Origin: Saccharicrinis sp963677345
GTDB taxonomy: Bacteria; Bacteroidota; Bacteroidia; Bacteroidales; Marinilabiliaceae
Reading direction: 5' to 3'
DNA length: 64,000 nt
NCBI GenBank assembly: GCA_963677345.2
Contig: CAXXLC010000038.1
Span: 124,001-188,000, forward strand
Part shown: piece by piece, positions 54,301 to 63,316 of the stretch
Layout of the letters: the number at the start of each line of letters is the position of its first letter
How positions within the stretch are numbered: the first letter of the stretch is position 1
Notes under the pieces: generated by a model
The model's database searches: none
Seen by the model: the letters and a program-made list of their open reading frames with translations, nothing else
What the model was told of the DNA's origin: nothing
Translations under genes and position numbers: made by a program

Positions 54301-55506
54301 TGCTGGTTGTTTCTTTTTTGAAATCAGTTTTAAACCAATAATGGTTTTACCACTACCAGGAGGAGAAACAATGATTCCAAAGTCTTTTTTGGATGTAGCT
54401 TCAATGGCTTGTTTTTGGTGTTCTCTTAATTGAATATCACAAGTGTAGGATATTTCTTTGAGCTTATTTCGTTCGTCAATAAATTCAAAATCAATATCCT
54501 CCTTGTTACAAAAAGCAATTAGCTTTCCTGCCATGCCACGAGGGATTAATACTTTATCATCACTTTCTTCGATAAAATTGAAATATCGGTCAATGTTATA
54601 CGTACTCTTACCGATCTTTTTCTTTATAAAATACTCTGTATTTGTAATATTTAATTCCTCTTTTAAAAAGTTAATCAGATTCCTGTTTATGCCCGATCTG
54701 TTCAGAATGATTTTATTTCTTACAGTAATGATTAATTTGCCCTTAGTAACTTGTATTGTTGATGGAACAGAAGCTTCTCTAAAGTTGTATTTTGATAATA
54801 TTTGATAGAATTTTTCAGAAGATAGACGTTTAACTATCTCTAAGAACTGCCACTGATTTTCAAATGCATTAAAGCTTGATGCATTTATAAAACAATTATT
54901 CCCCTTTTCTAAAGTGAGTTTGTTAAATGGAAGAGCAATTAAATTGCCAAAACCTTTACCGGAAAGGTAATCCTGGTTAGGGAATAGTCTGTCAAAGCTT
55001 GAGAATTTATCAAATTCGGAAATAATACCACATTCTTTTAGTAATGCTAAAAATACTTTTCTTGTTTCTATTGCAGGTAGTGGTTTCTCGAAAAAGATCC
55101 AGACATGAGCACCTTTACCGGAACGTGAACGTTCTATGTATGAAGGAATGCTATATTCATTACATTTTTTTTGAAAGAGTATGCATTCTTCCTTCCAGTT
55201 TTCTTTATCAAAATCTGCAACAATAAACCAAGAACTATTATCTTCCAAAAGAGGATAGATGCCAATAAAATGTTTTCCTTCAAGATGTAGTTTAATTTCG
55301 TTGGATGTGAGGGTTTTTCTAACCTTGTCTTTAAAGTTTGACAGAGTACCACCGCTTATTTTATGTTGTTTGTAAATATAAGGATCGTAGCTGTATGCAG
55401 GCATATAACCTTTCTTACTTCCTTTCTCCCAACGGATAGCAAAGACATCTTTGCGACATCTAAAGAGTTGTTGAATAAGTTCTATATGATGATCTATATT
55501 GCTCAT
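54256..55506 (-). pseudogene. truncated TOTE-type primase-helicase
   Basis: 416 aa. Residues about 15-200 resemble the archaeo-eukaryotic-type primase domain of TOTE conflict-system proteins: RKDVFAIRWE, HFIGIYPLLEDNSSWFIVADFD with the catalytic-type DFD, YIERSRSGKGAHVWIFFE and FDRLFPNQDYLSGKGFGNLIALP. A superfamily II helicase begins near residue 360 with the Walker A motif SPPGSGKT (Lys387), but the protein stops 24 residues after it, in ALIVVHRKQIADQMR. Full-length relatives continue for several hundred residues. The end lies exactly at the tail-to-tail junction with the S8-like fragment. Confidence 0.78.
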
Positions 55507-55667
55507 TAAGTTTTAGATAGCTAATCAATACAAAGAAAATAATAATCTGATGAAAATGTATTCTATTTGATTGTATTACTAACACAAACTTTCAGTTGAA
55601 ATGCTCAGTACTCCAACTGATATAATCGAGTTAATATATGTTATTCTGTAATGTAGTGGTTAATATA

Positions 55668-55720
55668 TTGGCTATATCATAAAATATAGCTATATTTGAC
55701 TAATATATTAGCTATATGTA
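55668..55720 (+). promoter_or_regulatory. promoter/operator of the HipBA module
   Basis: TTG at 55668-55670, 20-nt spacer and TATATTTG at 55691-55698. Copies of (T)AGCTATAT occur at about 55670, 55687 and 55709, each nearly palindromic (ATAGCTAT), flanking the -7 element; they are likely HipB binding sites. Confidence 0.65.
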
Positions 55721-55991
55721 CTCAATTAATCCAACACCTCATGAAATAGGTAAGGAACTGGCTAAACGCCACAAAGCCTTGCGTAAACAATTAAAGTTAT
55801 CTCAATCAGATATGGCAGAAAGATCTGGTGTCTCTTTAGGTAGCTTAAAACGTTTTGAAACTACCGGACAAATATCTTTGGAATCATTGCTTAAGTTAGC
55901 TCACCTTCTTGATCGATTAGATGATTTTAAGTCAGTTTTTCAACCCAAAGAAGACTTAGGCAATATTGAGGATCTTTTTTCGACTAAATAG
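55716..55991 (+). CDS. hipB: HipB-like antitoxin, XRE helix-turn-helix
   Basis: 91 aa. An XRE domain (LAKRHKALRKQLKLSQSDMAERSGVSLGSLKRFETTGQISLESLLKLAHLL) fills most of the protein, with a short acidic C-terminal tail (EDLGNIEDLFSTK) likely to contact HipA. It is 17 bp upstream of hipA. Its promoter is flanked by repeated TAGCTATAT sites, which suggests autorepression. Confidence 0.88.
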   Translation: MYSINPTPHEIGKELAKRHKALRKQLKLSQSDMAERSGVSLGSLKRFETTGQISLESLLKLAHLLDRLDDFKSVFQPKEDLGNIEDLFSTK

Positions 55992-56008
55992 TAGGTAAAG
56001 GAATTGTT

Positions 56009-57244
56009 ATGGAAAATATCAAAAATATTTTAGTGTCTTTGGAGCTTGAAGGCCAAAGTTATGAGGTAGGGGAAATGGTGAGGGATAATCGAACAATCTA
56101 CTTTCGCTATAATGCTGATTTTTTGAAATGTGGTCTTAATATCTCACCAATTAAGCTGCCTTATAATAATGAAATCAATTCCGCCGGTTTAGAACCCTTT
56201 GATGGGCTGTATGGTGTGTTTAATGATTCGTTACCTGATGGTTGGGGAAGGTTGTTGTTAGATCGTTCCCTTGCATCGAAGGGAGTAAATATGCAAAATA
56301 TAACTCCATTAGATCGTATGGCTTATGTTGGTGATAAGGGGATGGGAGCTTTGTGTTATAAACCAAAGTATGATGAAGATGTTGCAATTTCGTCTGAAAT
56401 TGAACTGGATATGATAGCACAGGAAATGGATCATATTTTAAAAGGAAGCGATTCTGATATAATTGAAGAGCTATTTACTTTAGGTGGTTCTTCCGGTGGA
56501 GCACGTCCTAAAATATTTGTTGGGTATAATAATGTCACCAAAGAATTAATGCATGGTCAACAAATGCTGGCAGAAGGTTTTGAAGATTGGCTGATTAAAT
56601 TTCCATCATCTTCAGACCCTAAAGAGATTGCCAATATTGAATATGCTTACCATAAGATGGCTTTAAAGGCCGGATTGGAGATGAGCGATTGTAAACTATT
56701 CACTGGTAGGTCGGGACAAACATACTTTGGTACAAAACGCTTTGATAGAATAAAAGAGAAAAGAATTCACATGCATACTGCTAGTGGATTGATGCATGAT
56801 AATTTTAGAATGAGCACCATGGATTACGGTCATTTAATGGATTGTGCCTTTCAACTTGAAAAACATGTGAAAGCATACGAAAAAGTATTACGCCTGGCAG
56901 CTTTTAATGTGTTTGCTCATAACAGAGATGATCACAGTAAGAACTTCTCCTTTTTAATGGATGTCAAAGGTAATTGGAGTTTTGCTCCCGTATATGATTT
57001 AACTTTTTCAAATTCAGCATATGGTTTTCACAGCACAATGGTTGCAGGAGAGAGTAAAAATCCGGGAAGGAAACATTTATTGGAGTTAGGCTTACATTTT
57101 GGAATAAAGAAACCGGAGTTGATATTGGAAGAGGTCCAAGATGCAGTTTCTCATTGGGACTCAATAGCTAAAGAAAGTGGTGTTTCACAAAATGCTATTA
57201 TAACGATTCAAAAGGCAATTAATGGAGTGAATAAAATTAATTAA
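56009..57244 (+). CDS. hipA: HipA family Ser/Thr kinase toxin
   Basis: 411 aa. An N-subdomain-1 region (residues 1-110; FDGLYGVFNDSLPDGWGRLLLDR) is followed by the kinase core. GGSSGGARPK forms the phosphate loop, LIKFPSS the ATP-site lysine strand and FAHNRDDHSKNF (Asn305, Asp307/Asp308) the catalytic loop, with VYDLTFS as the metal-binding DxxF-like motif. In E. coli HipA phosphorylates glutamyl-tRNA synthetase; the target of this homologue is unknown. It appears intact. Confidence 0.93.
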   Translation: MENIKNILVSLELEGQSYEVGEMVRDNRTIYFRYNADFLKCGLNISPIKLPYNNEINSAGLEPFDGLYGVFNDSLPDGWGRLLLDRSLASKGVNMQNITPLDRMAYVGDKGMGALCYKPKYDEDVAISSEIELDMIAQEMDHILKGSDSDIIEELFTLGGSSGGARPKIFVGYNNVTKELMHGQQMLAEGFEDWLIKFPSSSDPKEIANIEYAYHKMALKAGLEMSDCKLFTGRSGQTYFGTKRFDRIKEKRIHMHTASGLMHDNFRMSTMDYGHLMDCAFQLEKHVKAYEKVLRLAAFNVFAHNRDDHSKNFSFLMDVKGNWSFAPVYDLTFSNSAYGFHSTMVAGESKNPGRKHLLELGLHFGIKKPELILEEVQDAVSHWDSIAKESGVSQNAIITIQKAINGVNKIN

Positions 57245-57280
57245 CGACCTTTATTAGGATGAAATTTAAATATAAGTCTT

Positions 57281-57311
57281 GAGCAAATATCGCATATCGC
57301 GATATTTGCTC
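57281..57311. other. 13-bp perfect inverted repeat between hipA and integrase
   Basis: GAGCAAATATCGC (57281-57293) pairs with GCGATATTTGCTC (57299-57311) around ATATC. It lies between convergent genes but has no T run. The word AGCAAATATCGCA recurs at 48861-48873, at the right border of repeat copy A. Confidence 0.6.
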
Positions 57312-57325
57312 TAAGCCTATTGGTT

Positions 57326-58540
57326 TTAATACAAATTTGCAATCTTCTCCATATTCTTACTAATCAAAGCCTCTGTCGTTCTGGCATAACGTTGAGTCAT
57401 TTTTGTGCTGGAATGACCTAAAGTCTTTGATACAACTTCCAGAGGCATATTATTCTCCAAAGCCACCGTTGTAGCAAAAGTATGCCTGGCTGTATGTGTT
57501 GATATTGGTTTGTCAATTTTACAAATAGTCCCAATTTCTTTCAAGTATGCATTCATTTTTTGATTGCTCAAAACAGGTAGGACTGCATCCTTTTCAATGA
57601 GTTCCGGTTCGTTTTTATATTTCGCCATTAGTTTTTTAGCAGCCTCAATTACGAAGATGGTACTCATTTGATCTGTTTTAGTACGTTTTTTATGTATCCA
57701 GGTAATACCGTTACTATCTGTTGTGATGTGTTGTCTTTTTTAAGATTTTACATCAGAGAATGCCAATCCGGTAAAGCAGCAGAAAACAAAGACATCACGT
57801 ACTTGTCTTAATCGCTCCATACTAATATCCTTATTTATTAAGGTATCCAGTTCCTCTTTTGTCAAGTAAACAGCATCAACAGGTTTTAATTTAAATTTGA
57901 TGGTTGCAAAAGGATCTTTTTTCATCCAGCCGTTAGCCAAGGCAATTCTAACGATCTTCTTAAAGTTCTTCAAATACTTAATGGCGGTATTATGAGCGCA
58001 TTTACGTTCGGTTTTTAGATATAGCTCATAATTACGTACGAATTGATGGTTCAGATCTTCCAAGGCCATATCTTCACGTTTATATTGCCAACGTATAAAG
58101 TCTTTGGTGTGCATATAGCAGGTTTCGTATCGTTGAATAGTATCAGGGGCGAAGTCAATACCAATAAGTTTCCTTGCATTATCATTGTGTTCCTGAAATA
58201 CTTTTAGGATAGTACGTCTGGTTTCTTTTTTACCAACCATCTTTTCTTTGAGAATTCTTGGATTTATAGGTTGGTTATCCATAGTCATAAAATTAAAATA
58301 TGATTGGATTTTTGTTCTGTGAAGTTCAATGTGCTGATTGATTTTCTCAGCCTGATCTGAATTGCCTTTTACGAATTGTTTGGATTCATTCCACTGTTTA
58401 GGCAGAATACTTTGCTTTAAGCCATACTCGTCTCTTTCCTTGTTGATAATGATTCGAACGAAGATTGGAGCTTCTCCGTTTTTAAGCAATTTTGTCTTCT
58501 TGATAAAGAAGTTGATTTTGATGGTCTCAAGTCCACTCAT
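57326..58540 (-). pseudogene. tyrosine integrase interrupted by one in-frame stop
   Basis: 404 sense codons plus an internal TAA at codon 267 (57742-57740). N-terminal arm-binding and SAM-like domains of the Bacteroidota integrase type (KINFFIKKTKLLKNGEAPIFVRI; NTAIKYLKNFKKIVRIA) lead to FCCFTGLAFSDVKS, the TAA, then in the same frame KRQHITTDSNGITWIHKKRTKTDQ. The catalytic motifs ARHTFATT, LGHSS and QRYAR are all present downstream. TTA to TAA at a T/A-run junction explains the break. The gene lies beside tandem tRNA-Ser genes, a usual integration target. Confidence 0.88.
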
Positions 58541-58636
58541 AATAATAAATTTTTGATGTTAAAATTATTTTTATGAGTTCATTTTGTTGTAATCTAAAAC
58601 CGAGCAATACAGCGTAATACAGAGCTTTTTTAACCG

Positions 58637-58679
58637 TTTCTGGTGGACTAAAATGAGGACTTTTTTAGTCCACCAGAAA
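58637..58679. other. 17-bp perfect inverted repeat upstream of the integrase gene
   Basis: TTTCTGGTGGACTAAAA (58637-58653) pairs with TTTTAGTCCACCAGAAA (58663-58679), 9-nt loop. It lies between the integrase start and the tRNA. Its word GGTGGACTAAAA also occurs at 46673-46684. It may be part of an attachment or excisionase site. Confidence 0.6.
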
Positions 58680-58731
58680 TCCACCGAAAAACTGCGTTTT
58701 TTTGCTTCTTTTTGCAAAATATTGCGCATTA

Positions 58732-58764
58732 AAAACCCCTGTAAGGGTTGACTTACAGGGGTTT
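58732..58764 (-). terminator. terminator of the tRNA-Ser transcript
   Basis: AAAACCCCTGTAAG (58732-58745) pairs with CTTACAGGGGTTT (58752-58764); the leftward reading ends in a T run. Confidence 0.85.
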
Positions 58765-58788
58765 GCTTTAAATTGCTTTCGCTTTCAG

Positions 58789-58873
58789 CGGAGAGAGAGG
58801 GATTCGAACCCCCGGTACCTCGCAGTACAACGGTTTTCAAGACCGCCGCATTCGACCACTCTGCCATCTCTCC
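58789..58873 (-). tRNA. tRNA-Ser(UGA), copy 2
   Basis: 85 nt. Acceptor stem GGAGAGA/TCTCTCC, long variable arm, TTCGAATC T-loop and anticodon TGA in the loop CTTGAAA. Discriminator G, no encoded CCA. Identical in sequence to the copy at 59041, which is upstream; the two are probably cotranscribed. Confidence 0.95.
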
Positions 58874-59040
58874 AAAATCTTATGATATTTCAAACTTATT
58901 TGTTTGAAATATTTACTTTTTTTATAAGCGGATGCAAATATAAACTTTTTTATGATTTATCTTAAAAAAGTATGAAATAAAATAATAAAGTATTTATTTA
59001 ATATCGAAAAAATCGTCAAATAATCATTTGAGCAATTTAG

Positions 59041-59125
59041 CGGAGAGAGAGGGATTCGAACCCCCGGTACCTCGCAGTACAACGGTTTTCAAGACCGCCG
59101 CATTCGACCACTCTGCCATCTCTCC
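59041..59125 (-). tRNA. tRNA-Ser(UGA), copy 1
   Basis: Same 85-nt sequence as the copy at 58789: GGAGAGA acceptor stem, long variable arm, anticodon TGA. The 167-bp spacer between the copies is AT-rich and contains no gene. Confidence 0.95.
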
Positions 59126-59379
59126 AATACTTTTATATTTTATTCAAAATTATCCGTTTAAAGACTGTTTTGATGTGTATCTCTTTTGATAACGGCTGCA
59201 AAAATAGAGTATTTTTTCGAACTGCAAAAATAAAAATTAAAAAAATAAGAATTTAATAGAGTGTCACGATTTTGCATATAGTTTGCAAGTCTTGAAAACC
59301 AGTTGTATATAGTGTGGATTGTAATTTTTTTTTGTGTAAAAAATATTTTAAATATATACAGTAAAAAGCTTTTTGATGT

Positions 59380-60213
59380 TTAAAAGTTTACCTTGAATAG
59401 TTTTTTTTCTGAAGTATGAGCACTGAAATATCCCAGTTTAGCACCAGATATATTTGTTTGAGGATTTGTTGGAGTCGCTACCATTCCAGAGGATGACAAG
59501 TCGTTAAAGTAATCATACACATCTTCAGAAATACATCGCATTTCAATTGTTACAAAGTCTCCTTTTTCAAGAATTTCATCTTCGTCATCGTCATCGTCTG
59601 CACTATTGACAGATTTAAAAGTAAAGTATTGTTCTACATTTAAGCCATCGTTTGTTAAATCTGAATAGACAGAACTAAATACCTGTTCTCCATTTTTATA
59701 AGCTAACAGTTGATAATAATTATCTTCATGAGCAGGGTCGGAGTAATAAACATAAAAATTGTAAACAGTATCCTTGTCATTTCCGAAGAAGCTGTCATCA
59801 ATTTCCTTTTTTGCCCTTGTAGAGTCCATTTTTACGATAAGCGGAATTTTGCATTCAGAGGTGTATGTTGTATCATTTACAATGACTTTCATGCTATAAG
59901 TAATACCTTGAATACCTGTAATTAAACTAGAGTTATACTTTCCTTCTGAGTTTTCTTTCAGAATGTCGGAGTGTCCTGCGTTGTCAGATAACTCAACATA
60001 TGCACCTTTTATATTTTCAAATGTATTTGATTCAGAAAAGTCTTTGGTTCGGGTTATTGAAACAGTTGAATAATCAGAATCGGTTGAAATAAGACCTTCT
60101 ATTACAACTACAGAATCTACCTTGTTTAAATCAATATCAATTTCTTCAGTACAGCGTGAAAATCCAAAAGTCAGGGTTAAAACTACTATTAAATTGTATA
60201 TGCTAAATTTCAT
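59380..60213 (-). CDS. DUF4249 lipoprotein
   Basis: 277 aa. Lipoprotein signal (LIVVLTLTFGFSRC, Cys21) followed by TEEIDIDLNKVDSVVVIEGLIST and alternating strands typical of DUF4249, a family encoded next to TonB-dependent receptors in Bacteroidota. It probably works as the outer-membrane partner of the receptor encoded just upstream, with a 19-bp gap. A Asp/Glu run (SADDDDDEDEILE) lies at about residues 205-217. The ligand is unknown. Confidence 0.88.
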   Translation of the reverse strand: MKFSIYNLIVVLTLTFGFSRCTEEIDIDLNKVDSVVVIEGLISTDSDYSTVSITRTKDFSESNTFENIKGAYVELSDNAGHSDILKENSEGKYNSSLITGIQGITYSMKVIVNDTTYTSECKIPLIVKMDSTRAKKEIDDSFFGNDKDTVYNFYVYYSDPAHEDNYYQLLAYKNGEQVFSSVYSDLTNDGLNVEQYFTFKSVNSADDDDDEDEILEKGDFVTIEMRCISEDVYDYFNDLSSSGMVATPTNPQTNISGAKLGYFSAHTSEKKLFKVNF

Positions 60214-60232
60214 AATAATGGTTTGTGTAATA

Positions 60233-62552
60233 TTAAAATTTGAAATTATATGATATGGAAGGAATAAAAGTAAATAAGTAAACCTTTTCAGCTATAGTAC
60301 GAGTTTCGTCATCAGAATCTACTTCAAACATAATGCTGTATGCATTTTTTCGTCCGTAAGCGTTGTATAAAGAAAAACTTAAGCTGCTTTCTGATTTACT
60401 TGTCTTTTTTAGCTGGCAGGTAGCACCTAAATCAAGTCGATGATAATCAGGCATCCGATAGCCGTTTCTTTCGGTATAGTAAAACTGTACTTCTTCATTC
60501 ACTTTATATTTGCCGCTAGGAAAAGTTATGGCATTTCCGGTGTAATAAACCCAGGTGGCTGATAAGTCCCATTTTTCATTTAACTTGTATATCCCTACAA
60601 CAGAAATATCGTGAGTAGCATCCTGGCGTGCCGGATACCAGTTGTTGTTGTTTACCTTATCAATTTGTTTTTCGGTTCGGGATAAGCAGTATGACATCCA
60701 TCCGTTGAATCTCCCGCTTTTTTTTCTTTAACATAAACTCTAATCCATAAGCCCTGCCTTTGCCAAAAAGCAATTCGCCTTCAAGTTGATCATTGGCCAT
60801 GGTGTTTGCCCCATCTTTCAAATCAAGTTGGTTATACATCCATTTATAATATATTTCGGCCGATAATTGGTATTGATCCTGTTTGAAATTTCTGAAATAG
60901 CCAGTGGAGATTTGGTCGCTTAGTTCTGGCTTGATATTCTTGCTTGAAGCAATCCATATATCGGTAGGAGATGATGTTGATGAGTTCTGTATTAAGTGCA
61001 GGTTTTGTACGTTTCGGGTATACGACAGCTTAACTGAGTTTTTTTCATTGAGCACGTAGGCCATATTTAAACGAGGCTCCAGGTTTAGATATGTTTGAAC
61101 AATCTTTCCTGAATTGTAATAAGTAGTATCAGTAACCTCATTGTTATCATATGAATAAAAATCTCCGGGGCCAATTAAATTAAAGCAGTTTATCCTTAAA
61201 CCTGCAGTCACAGTGAATTGGTCAGAAGGTTTCCATTCGTTACTGATAAATGCCCCATATTCATAATTATGACGCTTTTGAATATCAATTGTATTCATTG
61301 CGCCGCTGTAAACCTTTAGCTGACCAGGAGTAATGTTATTTCTTCTTCCAAATATTCCAAAATTCAAATTGTAGTTATTGTTTAAAAACCATTGAAAATC
61401 ATGCTTTATTTCCATGTTTTCAATAATCGACAGGTAGCTAATATCAAAATCATCTACGTTTATTCTTACATCATAATCGTATTTAGAATAAATTAAAGAA
61501 GTGTTACTGAAAAGTTTGCTGTTCCATATGTGATTCCAACGTAAAGTACCTGTTTTATTTCCCCAGTCTAAGCCAAATAAGTCCTGGGCTTTCATTACAT
61601 CCCGTCCAAAATATCCCGAAAGAAATATTCTGTTGTTATCATTGAGTTTATAATTGGCCTTAATATTCAAATCATAGAAATATAAATTGTTATTATTGAT
61701 GTCATTATCGGAAGAAAGCTTTAAAAAAAGATCAGCATATGTTCTTCGCCCGCTTATTAAAAAGGATCCTTTATTTTTTGTTATCGGGCCTTGTAAATTA
61801 AGCTTAGATGAAATAAGGCCAATGCCCCCGCCTATATGGTAATCCTGGTTATTACCATCATTCATCTGAACTTCTAAAACTGAGGATAATCTTCCTCCGT
61901 ATTGGGAAGGAGCTGTTCCTTTGTAAAGTGTAATGTCTTTTATAGCATCACTATTAAAAGTAGAAAAAAAGCCCATCATGTGATTTGAGTTGTAAACGAT
62001 TGCTTCATCCAGTAAAATTAAATTCTGCGAATTATTACCTCCCCGTACAAACATCCCGCCGCTACCTTCACCAGAGGTTTTTATACCGGGAGTTAATGTT
62101 AATGTTTTAATAATATCTTGTTCGCCAAATAAAACAGGAACAGCTTTGATATCGCGAGGAGATATCTTTTCAACGCCCATCTTATCAGATGTGATATTGT
62201 CGTTCTTTTTTTTGGCTGAAACAACAACCTCATTTAGCTTTTTTGTATCAGAAAGTAATTTTACATCTATTCTTTTATCTTCATTTAAAGAGATTTTAAT
62301 TATTTTAGATTCATATCCAATATAGCTTATCATTATATTGTATTGGCCTGCCGGTATCGAAAGTGAATAAAAGCCATAAGCATTAGTTACAGTTCCTATA
62401 CCTGGTAATTCTTTAATAGTAGCAGTTGCTCCGATCAGAGTTTCCCCGTTGGATATATCTGAAATAGTTCCGTTTATGGTGTATTTTTTTTGTGCAGATA
62501 AAATATTTATGCTCAGTAGGAAAAATAGAAATAAAATAATGTTTTTTACCAT
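60233..62552 (-). pseudogene. TonB-dependent receptor, frameshifted in an A run
   Basis: About 773 codons. Signal peptide (NIILFLFFLLSINILSAQ), carboxypeptidase-like regulatory domain (residues 24-105), plug domain (about 115-225; GGMFVRGGNNSQNLILLDEAIVY) and a 22-strand-type barrel. In mRNA sense, eight A after TTAAAG at about 60716 shift the frame: one frame ends at 60660 (KKKKREIQRMD), the other continues as SGRFNGWMSYCLSRTEKQ to KVYLFTFIPSISYNFKF at 60233. Removing one A restores a normal receptor. It could be a pseudogene, transcript slippage, phase variation or an error in the sequence. Confidence 0.88.
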
Positions 62553-62708
62553 CTTATGTGATTCGATTATATGTTGTTTTTAGACTCCGGGAATTTTAAA
62601 ATTTATCTAATGACAATGGATCATTTTAATAGTTGCATCATAATTAAAAAATTTACAATTTAGTGTTATTATAATAGCTATTTTGGTATAACAAAAATAA
62701 AAGATACT

Positions 62709-63062
62709 ATGATTTTATATTTAGATGATGAGCCTGTAAATTTAACGCTTTTTGAATTAATGTTTAAAAGTAAGTATGGTGTTTTGTTATCAGATTCACC
62801 AGAAAAAGCATTGAATTTATTGAAAGAAGCAGATGGAATACAAATTGTAATTACAGATATGAAAATGCCGGGAATGAACGGTATTGAGTTCGTTAAAAAA
62901 GCTAAGGAGTTTAAATCAGAATTGCCTTATTACCTTTTATCGGGCTATGGTATGAATAACGAAATAGCAGAAGCATTAGATTGTAAACTCATTAATGGTT
63001 ACCTGCAAAAGCCATTGCAAAGAGAAGCTTTAGAAAATATATTCAACCAGTATATAGATTAA
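62709..63062 (+). CDS. stand-alone response regulator receiver
   Basis: 117 aa single receiver domain without output domain. The acidic pair is Asp6/Asp7, the phospho-acceptor Asp50 in VITDMKMPG, the Ser/Thr position is Ser78 in LLSGYG, and Lys101 lies in LQKPLQ. It may be a CheY-like or hybrid-kinase partner. No kinase gene is adjacent. Confidence 0.9.
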   Translation: MILYLDDEPVNLTLFELMFKSKYGVLLSDSPEKALNLLKEADGIQIVITDMKMPGMNGIEFVKKAKEFKSELPYYLLSGYGMNNEIAEALDCKLINGYLQKPLQREALENIFNQYID

Positions 63063-63316
63063 ATATATCATTAAATTAATGAAGAAAACCTGATTTACGG
63101 TGAGCTTATGGTTAGTATTTATACATCTGGCAATAAAGAGCCGGGTGTAGGGGTTGTTGTAGAGGGTAGGTGTTATTAAAATATGGTTATAATTTACGAT
63201 AGGGTGTTTTGTATAGGGTGTTTGCTTACAGAAGTTTAAAAATTTGGAGGTAATGGTTAAAATTTATAAGTTTGTCCTCAGAGAAATGATTATTACCACC
63301 TATTAAGAAAACTTTT

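Noticed and set aside
60700..60730. Programmed -1 frameshift at the A run of the TonB receptor (AAAAAAG slippery site)
   Set aside because: A -1 shift leads to the wrong frame; the downstream barrel needs a +1 shift or loss of one A, so the classic slippery-site mechanism does not fit.
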